DNA of 64,000 bases from Methylococcales bacterium (GCA_030949405.1 JAUZSN010000002.1:2652553-2716552); one strand, 5' to 3'. Positions 10,258-20,066 are shown, counted from the first letter of the stretch. A program made the numbers and translations. Notes: generated from the letters alone by a model not told the origin.

Positions 10258-10752
10258 TTAATCACATATTATTTTACCTAAGACAGAAAAAAACCGTTCT
10301 TTATTAAATTCTAGCCATATTTTTTCCCCTTTATAAGCCCCTAAAATATAAGGGGCTATTTTAGGGATTAACGTTGGAATAATTGCTTCTTTCGTTAAAT
10401 CATTAAGGAGTTCAGGATATTGTTTAATTCGAAAGGCAACCGCTTTTTCTCCCTTACCTAAAACTAAGAGTAACTGGTGTTTATCGTCTAGCGGGTTAAA
10501 GTCAAAATAATTTTCAAGGTCAAAAGCAGGGACAACATTACCGCGTAAATTAATTAATCCTAACATCCATTTAGGCGTATTAGGCACACTATAAATGGAA
10601 CTTCCTTTAAGTAATTCACAGGCTATATTTCCATCATAAATAAGGTTTAAATGCCCTATTTGAAACCCATAACGTAAATTTTTTTCATTAACATTGGCCT
10701 TGTTTAGTAACTCGACCAACGATAAATCCGCAAGCTTCCCTTTTAATTCCAT
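10258..10752 (-). CDS. CheW-like coupling protein (PilI-type)
   Basis: 164 aa, a single CheW domain. The segments GSSIYSVPNTPKWMLGLI and NLRGNVVPAFDLENYF are the typical CheW core (docking loop, then the RG-x-V-xP motif). It would couple the PilJ-like receptor to the CheA-like kinase encoded downstream on the same strand. The N-terminal 30 residues are unusual for a minimal CheW and may be a short extension. A 245-nt gap separates it from the receptor gene, longer than expected inside one tight operon, so a second promoter there is possible. Confidence 0.8.
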   Translation of the reverse strand: MELKGKLADLSLVELLNKANVNEKNLRYGFQIGHLNLIYDGNIACELLKGSSIYSVPNTPKWMLGLINLRGNVVPAFDLENYFDFNPLDDKHQLLLVLGKGEKAVAFRIKQYPELLNDLTKEAIIPTLIPKIAPYILGAYKGEKIWLEFNKERFFSVLGKIICD

Positions 10753-11182
10753 CAGTTTATTCCAAAATAGTCTAATTTTTTATGTCAAATATCGTCACAT
10801 ATTTTTTCACGCCAAAACAGTATAAATAATTACCGCTAAATTTTCATATTTTTTAAAAAATAATGTGAAACCGTGCTAGTAATCACAATAAAATACCGTA
10901 AGATCGCTAAACAAAGCCTCCTACGGCAGGGTACTTCGTTAGATTAGGTCGATTTCCGAGTTTTTTTAAACCTCGGCGGTCGTCTGTTCGGTTTCCACGC
11001 CAAATAAAACACGCCATTATTTAAAAATACCGTATTGAATCATAGAAATAATTTATGATAAACTGAGTCTTTATCGCCTTTTCATCCCCTATAATTAGCG
11101 TTATTATTTAATACGTCTAATTTAACTATTTTTTAGTTACGCCCCCCTTAATTTAAGAGCTAATCAAATAATGGAGATAATA
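10753..11182. other. Intergenic region, 430 bp, no gene found
   Basis: This stretch lies between the divergent CheW-like gene and the Mrr-like nuclease gene and should hold both promoters. It is very AT-rich, apart from a less AT-rich patch at about 10900-11010 with a short stem (CCGAG/CTCGG) near 10956-10976. I found no tRNA and no convincing small ORF. Confidence 0.5.
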
Positions 11183-11878
11183 ATGAGTAAGTATCACCGT
11201 AAAAAAAATAAAAATGGCTTATTATCAATTTTGGCTAATTTTTTAATTTCCCTCGAAGAAACCGTTAATATAAAAAAAGAGACTTTTTATGAAAATACCC
11301 ATTTTAAACAGAATGAACAAAATACGCTTAAATTAACAACGTCTTTTTTACTTACGATTGATTGGAAAAATTACGAAAATTTATGCATTGAATACTTGCT
11401 GATAAAAAATTGTAATGCAAAACCGACATCAATGGGAGCCGATGGTGGAATTGATATTACAATTACCAACTCAAAGCATCAATTGATTGGTATCGCTCAA
11501 TGTAAGGCGTGGAGTCGAAAAATAAGTGTCAACTTAGTTAGGGAGTTATTTGGGGTAATGGCAAGCGAGCAGGTAGAAAAAGGTATTTTTTTTACAACGT
11601 CGGCCTTTACACTGGATGCTATTGCGTTTTGTCATGATAAAAAAATTTTACTCGTGGATGGTAATGAGTTCATTAACCGAATAAGTAAGCTCGCGGAAAA
11701 TCAGCAAGCACAGTTAATAACGATTGCCACAAAAGGGGATTACACCATACCGACGTGTGCGCGATGTGATAAAAAGATGGTGATGCGAGTCAGTAAAAAA
11801 GGCGAAAATATCGGACGTAAATTTTGGGGCTGTTGTGATTTTCCAAGATGTCGGAGTGTGATTAATATTCGACAGTAA
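11183..11878 (+). CDS. Mrr-like restriction endonuclease with C4 zinc ribbon
   Basis: 231 aa. The central part is a restriction-endonuclease (Mrr_cat) fold with the catalytic pattern GADGGIDITI ... IGIAQCKAWS, that is D-x(n)-Q-x-K. Just before it is the typical WKNYENLCIEYL helix. The C-terminal 40 residues form a topoisomerase-type zinc ribbon (CARCDKK ... GCCDFPRC). Such fusions are common solitary nucleases that cut modified or foreign DNA; no methyltransferase is adjacent. I prefer the ATG at 11183 over the in-frame ATG at 11171, because GGAG at 11173-11176 is correctly spaced for 11183. Confidence 0.83.
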   Translation: MSKYHRKKNKNGLLSILANFLISLEETVNIKKETFYENTHFKQNEQNTLKLTTSFLLTIDWKNYENLCIEYLLIKNCNAKPTSMGADGGIDITITNSKHQLIGIAQCKAWSRKISVNLVRELFGVMASEQVEKGIFFTTSAFTLDAIAFCHDKKILLVDGNEFINRISKLAENQQAQLITIATKGDYTIPTCARCDKKMVMRVSKKGENIGRKFWGCCDFPRCRSVINIRQ

Positions 11879-11938
11879 TAAATGAAAATTTTTATCGATA
11901 CATTAACCTGATTGTGCTTAAAAAATTATTTTTTATAG

Positions 11939-12070
11939 CAATACCTTCGCCAATTTGAATTTTGAGCCAAAACACTCCAAATTTTAATGCTTTATATCCA
12001 ATAAAATCAATTAGTTATAAATTATTAAAAGGATACCTCAACTTACTCTATATGTTTGGCGAAGGTATTG
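11939..12070. repeat. MITE-like element with 15-bp perfect terminal inverted repeats
   Basis: CAATACCTTCGCCAA at 11939-11953 is exactly inverted at 12056-12070. The 132-bp element has no coding capacity and is AT-rich inside. Its size and ends fit a miniature inverted-repeat element, though I see no clear target duplication and no full-length relative in this window. Confidence 0.55.
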
Positions 12071-12248
12071 TAAATATCCATGATGATTAAAAATAAAAAC
12101 GACCTCCTCTTATCACTTAATGTTATATGCCCTATTTTACTAAGCTATATAACACAATAATAACACCCCCCATTTTCATCCCCCTTATTAACTCAATGTT
12201 TTTTAAAACAAACCATATTTAACAATCAATATATATGCCATTATTAGC

Positions 12249-12274
12249 GGCATATTGTCGCGTGGCAATATGCC
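12249..12274. promoter_or_regulatory. Hairpin upstream of the outer membrane protein gene
   Basis: A perfect 9-bp inverted repeat (GGCATATTG / CAATATGCC) with an 8-nt loop lies 70 nt before the start at 12344. It could be an operator for a dimeric regulator or a 5' leader hairpin of the following four-gene operon. No T tract follows, so a terminator is unlikely. Confidence 0.4.
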
Positions 12275-12343
12275 ACATACTTATTTTTTACTAGATTTGT
12301 TAAAATTACTTGCATTGTATGTCACCTTATTAGGAAAAATTAA

Positions 12344-13396
12344 ATGCGTAAGTTGCATGTTAGGAAGGTGGTATGGATTTCTAGTGTTTTTTTCTCGCTT
12401 ATTATCTCTGCCTCAGCTAACGACGATGAAGAAAATTTTTTAGATACCAGTTTAGAAGAAATTCTAGCCATCCCTTTAGATGTCAATGCGGTTAATATTT
12501 TAGAGGCACACATTCATAAAAAAAATGAATGGATGGTAGGCTATCGTTTCATGCACATGGGAATGCAAGGTAATTTATCGGGTGAGCAACAAGTTAGTAA
12601 TGCGGATATTTTAAAAAAATATAGAATTGCTCCAACGTCTATGGAAATGGAAATGCACATGGCATCCTTAATGTATGCCCCCACAGATGACTTAACACTG
12701 ATGGCAATGATTCCTTATCAGCGTATCTCTATGACGCATGTTAATCGAATGGGCAAACAATTCACCACCAAATCAGAAGGATTAGGGGATCTCAAGCTGA
12801 TGCTTAATGCCGTTGCCTTTCGGACGAAATGGGATCAACATATTATTAGTCTTAAAGGGGGCTTAAGTCTGCCAACAGGATCCATCAATAAACACGATGA
12901 CACTCCCATGGGAACAGATCAAAAGCTCCCTTATCCCATGCAATTAGGTTCGGGAACCTTTGATTTTTTACCTGGCATTAGCTATGCAGGACTCACGCGT
13001 GATTGGGGCTGGGGCGCTCAAATGATAGGAACCGTTAGAACGGGAAAAAATAGCAATCACTATCGTTTAGGGGATAAATTAGACAGCTCTTTATGGGTTT
13101 CTAGAATTTGGCAAAATTGGGTTAGCACTTCGCTACGTGTCAATGGTCAGTGGTGGGGAAGCATCAAAGGAGCCGATCCCGAATTAAACCCAAGAATGGT
13201 TCCTACAGCAAATCCTAATATTCGAGGTGGAAAACAAATAGATTTACTCTTAGCCGTTGAACTGTATGCACCGCAAGGTGTGTTAAAAGGTCAACACTTA
13301 GGGCTTGAAATCGGCTTGCCTATTTATCAATCACTCGATGGGCCACAAATGGAAATGGACTGGAAGGTATCGGCGGGGTGGCAATGGACATTCTAA
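12344..13396 (+). CDS. Outer membrane beta-barrel protein (transporter-like), methionine-rich segments
   Basis: 350 aa. A signal peptide (about residues 1-25, ending SASA) is followed by an acidic segment and a short stretch resembling the N-terminus of TonB receptors (SLEEILAIPLD). Alternating amphipathic strands continue to a terminal Phe, the usual outer-membrane assembly signal. It has Met/His-rich patches (FMHMGMQG; MEMEMHMASLMY), which can bind copper in other proteins, but this is only suggestive. It heads an apparent operon with YfiR, a hybrid kinase and a GGDEF response regulator. Function not recognised. Confidence 0.65.
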   Translation: MRKLHVRKVVWISSVFFSLIISASANDDEENFLDTSLEEILAIPLDVNAVNILEAHIHKKNEWMVGYRFMHMGMQGNLSGEQQVSNADILKKYRIAPTSMEMEMHMASLMYAPTDDLTLMAMIPYQRISMTHVNRMGKQFTTKSEGLGDLKLMLNAVAFRTKWDQHIISLKGGLSLPTGSINKHDDTPMGTDQKLPYPMQLGSGTFDFLPGISYAGLTRDWGWGAQMIGTVRTGKNSNHYRLGDKLDSSLWVSRIWQNWVSTSLRVNGQWWGSIKGADPELNPRMVPTANPNIRGGKQIDLLLAVELYAPQGVLKGQHLGLEIGLPIYQSLDGPQMEMDWKVSAGWQWTF

Positions 13397-13410
13397 CGAG
13401 AAAACTAACA

Positions 13411-13938
13411 ATGCGTTTTTTGATGGTCTTGTTATCAATGATGTTATTTGCAACAGGCTCTATTGAAAGTATTGCCGAAAATTATAAAACCACACAAAAA
13501 CAAAAAGTTATTGCGGGGGCTATTTATAAATTTATTAAATTCGTCGAATGGGATGCTGGATTAATAAAAAACAAAAAAACCTTTAATGTTTGTTTACAAC
13601 ACTATGATTCCGCTTTTGAACCACTGACGAAACGTACTATTCAAAATAAGCCAATTCGTTTACATTTAATGGATAACGAAAATTTTAAAGAAGATTGTCA
13701 TGTTTTATTTCTCAATGCTAAAGAAAGTGACTTTACCGAAATACTAAAAAAATTTACGCATAAAGCCACCTTAACGATTAGTGAACAAGCAGGATTTGCA
13801 TCTCAAGGAGGAATCATAGAATTAGGAAATCATAATAACCGACTCATTTTTTCGATTAGTCTATTATCGGCTAAAGCCAGTCAGTTAAACATCGGTTTTC
13901 AATTATTATCACTCGCGCATCATGTCATTAAAAATTAA
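13411..13938 (+). CDS. YfiR family periplasmic protein (DUF4154)
   Basis: About 175 aa. After a signal peptide, the family core is recognisable: AGAIYKFIKFVEWD, then FNVCL..., a FLNAKESD region, and the terminal GIIELGNHNNRLIFSISL. In Pseudomonas YfiR represses the membrane diguanylate cyclase YfiN through its periplasmic CHASE8-type domain. The next gene here is a hybrid kinase with a comparable sensor, overlapping by 17 nt, so YfiR probably controls that kinase. I chose the ATG at 13411 because it gives a clean signal peptide; the in-frame ATG at 13378 would overlap the upstream gene. Confidence 0.75.
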   Translation: MRFLMVLLSMMLFATGSIESIAENYKTTQKQKVIAGAIYKFIKFVEWDAGLIKNKKTFNVCLQHYDSAFEPLTKRTIQNKPIRLHLMDNENFKEDCHVLFLNAKESDFTEILKKFTHKATLTISEQAGFASQGGIIELGNHNNRLIFSISLLSAKASQLNIGFQLLSLAHHVIKN

Positions 13939-16879
13939 GAAAATTCATTGTTCTATTAGTCAAAAACTGCTGTTACTTATTACAAGTATTACCGCCACCG
14001 CCTTACTATGTGCAAGTATTGCTATTATCTATGGAGGCCGGCAACTTTTTCTTGAACGCTTACAAGAGGACATGGCGATTTTCACTGAATTAACGGCCAT
14101 GAATAGTTCAGCCGCGGTGATGTTTGAAGACGAAATAGGCGCGGCAAAAATGTTAGCGAATTTACGCAGTGACCCCAGTATTATTACCGTTGCACTCTAT
14201 AAAGCGGATAATCAGCTCCTCTCTCATTATATTCGCCAAGGTTCAAATGAGATTCCCCCCCATCATTTACCCAGCCCTAGCATCACCGTCAGTGATAAAA
14301 GTATTCGTATTAATCAGTTTATTAAAATAGATAACGAAAAAATAGGGGGCATTCATATTGAATCTGATTTAAGTCGATTAGATGCAGTCACGATAAAATT
14401 GATTTATATCTTAGTGATTATCGCGGTTAGTGTTCTTGTCTTAGCCATGCTTTTTTCAGTACGATTGCAACGATTAATTACAACACCCATCATTAAATTA
14501 ACGCGCATTACTCGAAAAGTAACCCAAACACGTGATTTTAGTAAACGCGCACATAAAACAGGACAGGATGAAGTCGGCACCCTTATTGATGGATTCAATC
14601 ACATGATGGGGGAAATTGAATCCCGCGACCGAATTTTACAACAAAATAACCGTGAATTAGCCATTGCTCGTCAAGAAGCCATTGATGCGTCTGAAGCCAA
14701 AGGCAATTTTTTAGCTAAAATGAGTCATGAAATACGCACGTCAATGAATGGCGTTTTAGGAATGTTAGAGTTACTCGATGACACCCTATTACAAGATGAA
14801 CAACAAGATTTTGCAAGAACAGCCCGTAATTCAGCCTCAGCTCTGCTTAATGTTATTGATGATGTCCTTGATTTTTCAAAAATTGAAGCAGGCTGTTTAG
14901 AAATTGAAACGATTGACATGGAGCTGTTACCTTTATGCGAAGATGTCACCGCATTATTAGCCGATAAGGCTCATAATAAAGGCATTGAATTAACCTGCTT
15001 GGTGCATTCTGATGTGCCTTCCATCATTATCAGTGACCCCACGCGTTTAAGACAAATTTTATTAAACTTAATTAGTAATTCAATTAAATTCACCTCAGTC
15101 GGTGAAGTCGGCCTCAACGTTTCACTTCTTAAAAGTGATAGTAAAGAGACCATCACTCTTAAATTTGCTGTAAGTGACACAGGGATAGGGATTAGCCCCG
15201 AACAGCAACATAAGCTTTTTAATGCCTTTAGTCAAGTTGATGTCTCTACAACCCGTCAATTTGGAGGGACGGGGCTTGGATTATCTATTTGTAAACAACT
15301 CGTCGAATTAATGCATGGCAGTATTCATGTGGATAGTGAAGCGGGGGAAGGTGCCACTTTTTGGTTTCAACTGTCCGTAAAAACCTCTGACTTTAATAGC
15401 TCTAATCACGACTCGATTAACCATAAAAATATCTTAATTGTGGATGATAATAAAACCAGTCGTCTTATTTTAGAATATTATTGTCAAAATTGGGGCATTA
15501 CTTACAAAAGTTACAGCCATGCAACTCTTGCTTTAGATTTTCTGAATAATAATACCGAATGCCCTTTTGATGCGGCCATTATTGATTCTCAAATGCCTGA
15601 GATCGATGGCTTTCAATTAGTTAATAAAATTCGTAGTCACCTTTTTTATACCGATCTTCCTATTTTAATGTTAGGTTCAACAACAAGCTCTGTTATGGCT
15701 CAAAATGTTAATGCGAGTTTGATGAAACCTGTACGCCAAACCTCACTCTTCAAAAGCCTCAGTAAATTATTATTACCTCAAAAAACGCTCATTTCAACCG
15801 AAAAAGCCATTATTCTTCCAAGTTTTAATGCCCATGTTCTTCTCGTGGATGATAACCATGTCAATCAAAAAGTGGCGCGTAATTTTTTACAAAAATTAAA
15901 TGTTACAGCGGATGTCTGTGATAACGGCAAAGAAGCGTTAACCATGATTAAACAACATCATTATGACCTAATTTTTATGGATTGCCACATGCCTGTTATG
16001 GATGGTTATTTAGCCACCCAAGCCATTAGGAAAGAAGAAAATAAAGAAGATGGTTTATTACGCTCTCATTTAACCGTAATTGCGATGACGGCCAATGTTC
16101 TAGCAGGTGAAGAAGAAAAGTGTATTAATGCGGGAATGGATGGCTATTTGCAAAAACCCGTCAAACTACACGACCTTATTAAATTAATAACGCAGTGGGT
16201 TCCCGAAAAACAACATCAAAATACCGATGAAATAACGGAAAACCACGATGAAAAATCCTTTAATAATACGAATAATATTTTACAAAAAAATGCGATTAAG
16301 CTTCACATGGAATACGATTTATATCACGAACTTTTAAATGATTTTTATCGAGAACACCACTATACGGTAAAACAGATTAAAGAATTAATTGTTGAAAATC
16401 AATATCAATCGGCCATGCTTTTATTACACCGACTCAAAGGAACTGCGGGGAATCTTGGCTTTCAAGTTATTTTTGATCATGCAACTGAGATTGAGAAAAA
16501 AATAATGAGTATGGCAAAAAAGCAAGATCTCTTAGTTCTTTTTACTGATCTTATGCAAGAAACGGACTCTATTATGGCGCTTATTCAAAAAGAAGCTCAT
16601 CAATTACCTGTTAATGAAATACGTGTGGATCAAGTGGAAAATACTGAATCCTTTGAAATTGATGAAGTTTTATCTCAATTAGCCACTAACTTACTTATTC
16701 ATAGCTATTCTGCAAAGCAAGATTGTAAAAATTTAGCCCAACTCGCCCAAACCCCCGAACAAAAAGAGAGTGTACAAAAAATTGAATTAGCGATTAATCA
16801 ATTAAATTATCAACAAGCTTACGAATGGCTGAATAAAATGAATGGCTCATTTAAACACGAAGAGGTTCTTAATGATTAG
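13922..16879 (+). CDS. Hybrid sensor histidine kinase (CHASE8-like sensor, HAMP, HisKA, HATPase, two REC, HPt)
   Basis: 985 aa, BarA-like. TM1 is about residues 14-40. The periplasmic sensor begins ELTAMNSSAAVMFED, typical of CHASE8-type sensors of YfiN/TpbB. TM2 is about 162-185, then HAMP. The phospho-accepting His is in MSHEIRTSMNG (near 268; Ser replaces the usual Pro). HATPase G-boxes are DTGIGIS and GGTGLGLSI. Two receivers follow, with Asp in IIDSQMPE (about 554) and FMDCHMP (about 685). A C-terminal HPt has LLHRLKGTAGN (about 836). It overlaps yfiR (17 nt) and the GGDEF regulator (8 nt), so all three are probably translated together. Confidence 0.88.
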   Translation: MSLKIKKIHCSISQKLLLLITSITATALLCASIAIIYGGRQLFLERLQEDMAIFTELTAMNSSAAVMFEDEIGAAKMLANLRSDPSIITVALYKADNQLLSHYIRQGSNEIPPHHLPSPSITVSDKSIRINQFIKIDNEKIGGIHIESDLSRLDAVTIKLIYILVIIAVSVLVLAMLFSVRLQRLITTPIIKLTRITRKVTQTRDFSKRAHKTGQDEVGTLIDGFNHMMGEIESRDRILQQNNRELAIARQEAIDASEAKGNFLAKMSHEIRTSMNGVLGMLELLDDTLLQDEQQDFARTARNSASALLNVIDDVLDFSKIEAGCLEIETIDMELLPLCEDVTALLADKAHNKGIELTCLVHSDVPSIIISDPTRLRQILLNLISNSIKFTSVGEVGLNVSLLKSDSKETITLKFAVSDTGIGISPEQQHKLFNAFSQVDVSTTRQFGGTGLGLSICKQLVELMHGSIHVDSEAGEGATFWFQLSVKTSDFNSSNHDSINHKNILIVDDNKTSRLILEYYCQNWGITYKSYSHATLALDFLNNNTECPFDAAIIDSQMPEIDGFQLVNKIRSHLFYTDLPILMLGSTTSSVMAQNVNASLMKPVRQTSLFKSLSKLLLPQKTLISTEKAIILPSFNAHVLLVDDNHVNQKVARNFLQKLNVTADVCDNGKEALTMIKQHHYDLIFMDCHMPVMDGYLATQAIRKEENKEDGLLRSHLTVIAMTANVLAGEEEKCINAGMDGYLQKPVKLHDLIKLITQWVPEKQHQNTDEITENHDEKSFNNTNNILQKNAIKLHMEYDLYHELLNDFYREHHYTVKQIKELIVENQYQSAMLLLHRLKGTAGNLGFQVIFDHATEIEKKIMSMAKKQDLLVLFTDLMQETDSIMALIQKEAHQLPVNEIRVDQVENTESFEIDEVLSQLATNLLIHSYSAKQDCKNLAQLAQTPEQKESVQKIELAINQLNYQQAYEWLNKMNGSFKHEEVLND

Positions 16880-17819
16880 AAGTACGATCTTAGTCGTTGA
16901 TGACGACCCATTGAATGTAAAGTTATTAATGAACATTCTTGAAGCAGACTATGCTTTATTGTTCGCATTAGATGGAAAAAAGGCGATTGAATTAGCCAAA
17001 CAGCAACAACCTGATTTAATCTTACTGGATGCGGTCATGCCTGAACAAAGTGGCTATCAAACCTGTGAATTATTAAAAAAAAATACACTGACAAAAAATA
17101 TTCCTGTTATTTTTATTAGCTCATTGTCGGATGATGAGGATGAGGCCGCTGGGTTAAAATGTGGGGCCATTGATTATATTACTAAACCCATTAATACCGC
17201 GATTGTTAAAACCCGAATTTTTAATCACTTGGAATTAAAACATATACGGGATTTATTACAGCAACAAAGCAATATGGATGGACTCACAGGGATTGCTAAT
17301 CGGCGTTGTTTTGATGAAAGTTTGTTACACGAGTGGCAATTAATGCAAACGCAACAACACACATTAGGGGTTATTATGATTGATATTGATTACTTTAAAA
17401 CCTTTAACGATTGTTACGGTCATGCTATTGGGGATACGTGCTTAAAAAAAGTGGCGATGGCAATGGCAAATTTACTGCCTCAATCCTCGAGTTTATTAGC
17501 ACGCTACGGTGGCGAAGAATTTGTGTGTATTTTACCGACCACCTCAAAAAAAGAAACCGAAGCGATAGCTATCAATTTGTGTGATGCGATAAAAGCCTTG
17601 AAAATTCCCCATGCAGATTCTCAAGTAGATTCTATCGTCACCATAAGCTTAGGCTGTTCAACGATTCAACCAACCGCTGACAAATCATCCTCTGAGTTTA
17701 TGACGACAGTTGACAATGCCCTCTATCAGGCCAAAAAAGAAGGTCGTAATTGTGTCATAACCGCTAATATGAATGACTATTCCAGCGTAGGATCTTCAAC
17801 TACGATATTATCAGATTGA
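16872..17819 (+). CDS. Response regulator with diguanylate cyclase output (REC-GGDEF)
   Basis: 315 aa from this start. The N-terminal receiver contains the acidic pair in VVDDDP and the phospho-acceptor Asp in LLDAVMPE. The C-terminal GGDEF domain has the active-site loop RYGGEEF and the upstream signature DGLTGIANRR. It should make cyclic di-GMP when phosphorylated, with the preceding hybrid kinase the obvious donor. The ATG at 16872 overlaps the kinase stop by 8 nt and is preferred to the in-frame ATG at 16842. The 3' end overlaps the convergent gene by 43 nt. Confidence 0.87.
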   Translation: MIRSTILVVDDDPLNVKLLMNILEADYALLFALDGKKAIELAKQQQPDLILLDAVMPEQSGYQTCELLKKNTLTKNIPVIFISSLSDDEDEAAGLKCGAIDYITKPINTAIVKTRIFNHLELKHIRDLLQQQSNMDGLTGIANRRCFDESLLHEWQLMQTQQHTLGVIMIDIDYFKTFNDCYGHAIGDTCLKKVAMAMANLLPQSSSLLARYGGEEFVCILPTTSKKETEAIAINLCDAIKALKIPHADSQVDSIVTISLGCSTIQPTADKSSSEFMTTVDNALYQAKKEGRNCVITANMNDYSSVGSSTTILSD

Positions 17820-19831
17820 GAAATCCGACTAAGGCGTTTCCATAACTCGTCCCAATCGACTTGGGTTTCATACCCCATGACATCAATACGAGGCAACCCA
17901 CCGCCCTTAACAATATAATACCCGCGTTCACCCGCCGCTTCGACCCCCATTAACTGACAGATCCCGTTGTTTAAATAACACCCTAAGCCCATTTGTTCAT
18001 AATCGAAATTATCAAATAGACCAAGAATCATTCTTGAAACAAAATCAACTGCACCCCCTCCACCAATACTCGCAATATTTTCAACCGCTTTTTGACTAAT
18101 TTGATGTTTAGAACCATCATCCTCAGTGCCAAGCCACGCATAAAACGTTATCGGCTTCCAGTTTTCCATCTTCAAATCACGAATTCCCCCCGAAAGCCGA
18201 CCCTTCATCCCACCAAACTCAAATTTATCAGTCATCAATTCTAAATCTAAATTTTTTATTTCTATCGTACTGTTAAACTGTGAAAAATCTGACCCTAACC
18301 CTGAAAGCATTAATTCTTTTATATTAATTTCACCCTCAAATAAATTAATCTGTAATCCCCCGTCTAAATTCAATTTTCCTGCTTCAAATTGAACCCCTGG
18401 AATATCCCCACTAATATCCCCAGAAAGTGATTTAACCGCTAATGCTTTAGTCAGTTCTTCCAAAGAAATGGCCTCAATAGCCCCCGAAAACACAACTTTA
18501 GGACTCTTATCTTCCACCGCCTTCCAATCAAAGGTTTTAATTTTTATCTTCCCCCCTAACAGAGGAACATCAAATGCCTTTAATAAACTAATTTGTTTAT
18601 TTTTTAACAGTAACGTGAAATAAGTGCGTGAAAAAGGGATGGAAAACAAATCAAGTTGTCGCCAACTCACCATAGAATCCTCTTTAAAATTCTCATCTTT
18701 TGACCACTTAAGTATCATCGCCCCATCTTTTAAATTAAACCGTTTTTTAAGATCGTTAAGCTGCAAATAATTAGCAATTAAATAACCGTTATCAGGCTGG
18801 TTATCCTTTATTTTTATTGTCGCATCCACATTTCCCTCTAAACTAAGTCCTTCTAATGAGGTTGTTTCGGTTATTGAGTTCAAATAAATCACTGAAAACT
18901 GCTGTAAACTTTCAATCTGAGCATGAGCATCAACAAGCTCAAGCTCAAATTTAGGTTTTAATTTAATTTTTGCATAGCTTTCGATAAAGCCCACGTCAGG
19001 ATGGGTAAAATTAAGTTGATTAATCGCTATTTGTTGATTCGTGGTATTAAACACGCCCTGACTTTTTAAACTAATCTTCGTATTTTTATTTTCTAAATAC
19101 AACGGTTCAATATAAATATTTCCACTTTTAAAAATACTGTGTTGTTGCCAAAACCAATTTGTTTGCTGTTGATTTAAATCAACCGTTGTTACCAACGTAA
19201 ACGCTTCCGTTGCTTTTTTACCATCCTTTGTTTGCAATGATAACTGATTAATTGCAACCTTAGCCTTCAATTTACGCGACTGATTACCGATTCCTTTTGC
19301 TTTCAGGTTAAAGCTCACGGAACCTTTAGACAGTTTAAGGTGAGAAGATAAAAAAGGTTGAAGTAAGTTTAAGGCAACCTTTTTAGCCTGTAGACTTACA
19401 TCCCATTTATCTAATTTTGCAGTCGCGTGTAAATCAAATCGCCCGCCTAATAATTTTAATTGACTCAGGGTAAATTCAGCTTTAGGCTCACTGATAAGAA
19501 AAGAAAAATTAAACTGAGGGGATCTAAAACGCTTAGATTTAAGGGAGGCTTTACCCTGTTGACAGTGAATGGCATTATTCCCCCATGTAAATTGCTGACA
19601 ACGAATATCAACCAACTTTAAATCGTCAAAGGGTTTGGGTAAACGCATTTTTTTTATGGATAAAACAAGCTGCTGCTTCTGTTTTTTTAAGGCCTTTAAC
19701 TTTATTTCTACGCCGTTTAATTGCCATTTTTGCAGTGTTAACTGTTCTAATTTTAAGGTGATTGAATCCAGTGCATAAGCGGTTGGCGTAATAAATACTA
19801 TTAAAAGTAAAAAAATATAGTTAGCCATCAT
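17777..19831 (-). CDS. YdbH-like AsmA-superfamily envelope protein
   Basis: 684 aa with an N-terminal signal or membrane anchor (about residues 1-20). Long beta-rich repeats follow, and a conserved C-terminal region (about 470-660) including GGMKGRLSGGIRDL, a WLGTEDD-type segment and YYIVKGGGLPRIDVMGY. This matches the YdbH family, part of the AsmA group together with TamB and YhdP, which bridge the inner and outer membranes and move phospholipids. The family label dicarboxylate transport in databases is historical. It is a single gene with no operon partner; a tamA homologue lies at 28454-30226, about 9 kb away. Confidence 0.72.
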   Translation of the reverse strand: MMANYIFLLLIVFITPTAYALDSITLKLEQLTLQKWQLNGVEIKLKALKKQKQQLVLSIKKMRLPKPFDDLKLVDIRCQQFTWGNNAIHCQQGKASLKSKRFRSPQFNFSFLISEPKAEFTLSQLKLLGGRFDLHATAKLDKWDVSLQAKKVALNLLQPFLSSHLKLSKGSVSFNLKAKGIGNQSRKLKAKVAINQLSLQTKDGKKATEAFTLVTTVDLNQQQTNWFWQQHSIFKSGNIYIEPLYLENKNTKISLKSQGVFNTTNQQIAINQLNFTHPDVGFIESYAKIKLKPKFELELVDAHAQIESLQQFSVIYLNSITETTSLEGLSLEGNVDATIKIKDNQPDNGYLIANYLQLNDLKKRFNLKDGAMILKWSKDENFKEDSMVSWRQLDLFSIPFSRTYFTLLLKNKQISLLKAFDVPLLGGKIKIKTFDWKAVEDKSPKVVFSGAIEAISLEELTKALAVKSLSGDISGDIPGVQFEAGKLNLDGGLQINLFEGEINIKELMLSGLGSDFSQFNSTIEIKNLDLELMTDKFEFGGMKGRLSGGIRDLKMENWKPITFYAWLGTEDDGSKHQISQKAVENIASIGGGGAVDFVSRMILGLFDNFDYEQMGLGCYLNNGICQLMGVEAAGERGYYIVKGGGLPRIDVMGYETQVDWDELWKRLSRISQSDNIVVEDPTLE

Positions 19832-20066
19832 CTAAGTTTCTTTATTCATAACAAAAATTTTATCAACACCTAAAAATACGAAAGCCTAAAATTAGGTTTA
19901 TTATACAATTTGTTGAAAAATATTTTATGAAAAAACGACAATTGAGCGTGTTTACCCCACTTTTTAAAGTAGCTCCCTTCTTAATGATCGTGTGAAAACT
20001 AAATAAGAATAGCTAATAAGTTAAGCGGCCTATAAAGAAAAACGCATTAAAGTGGATCTACGCATC

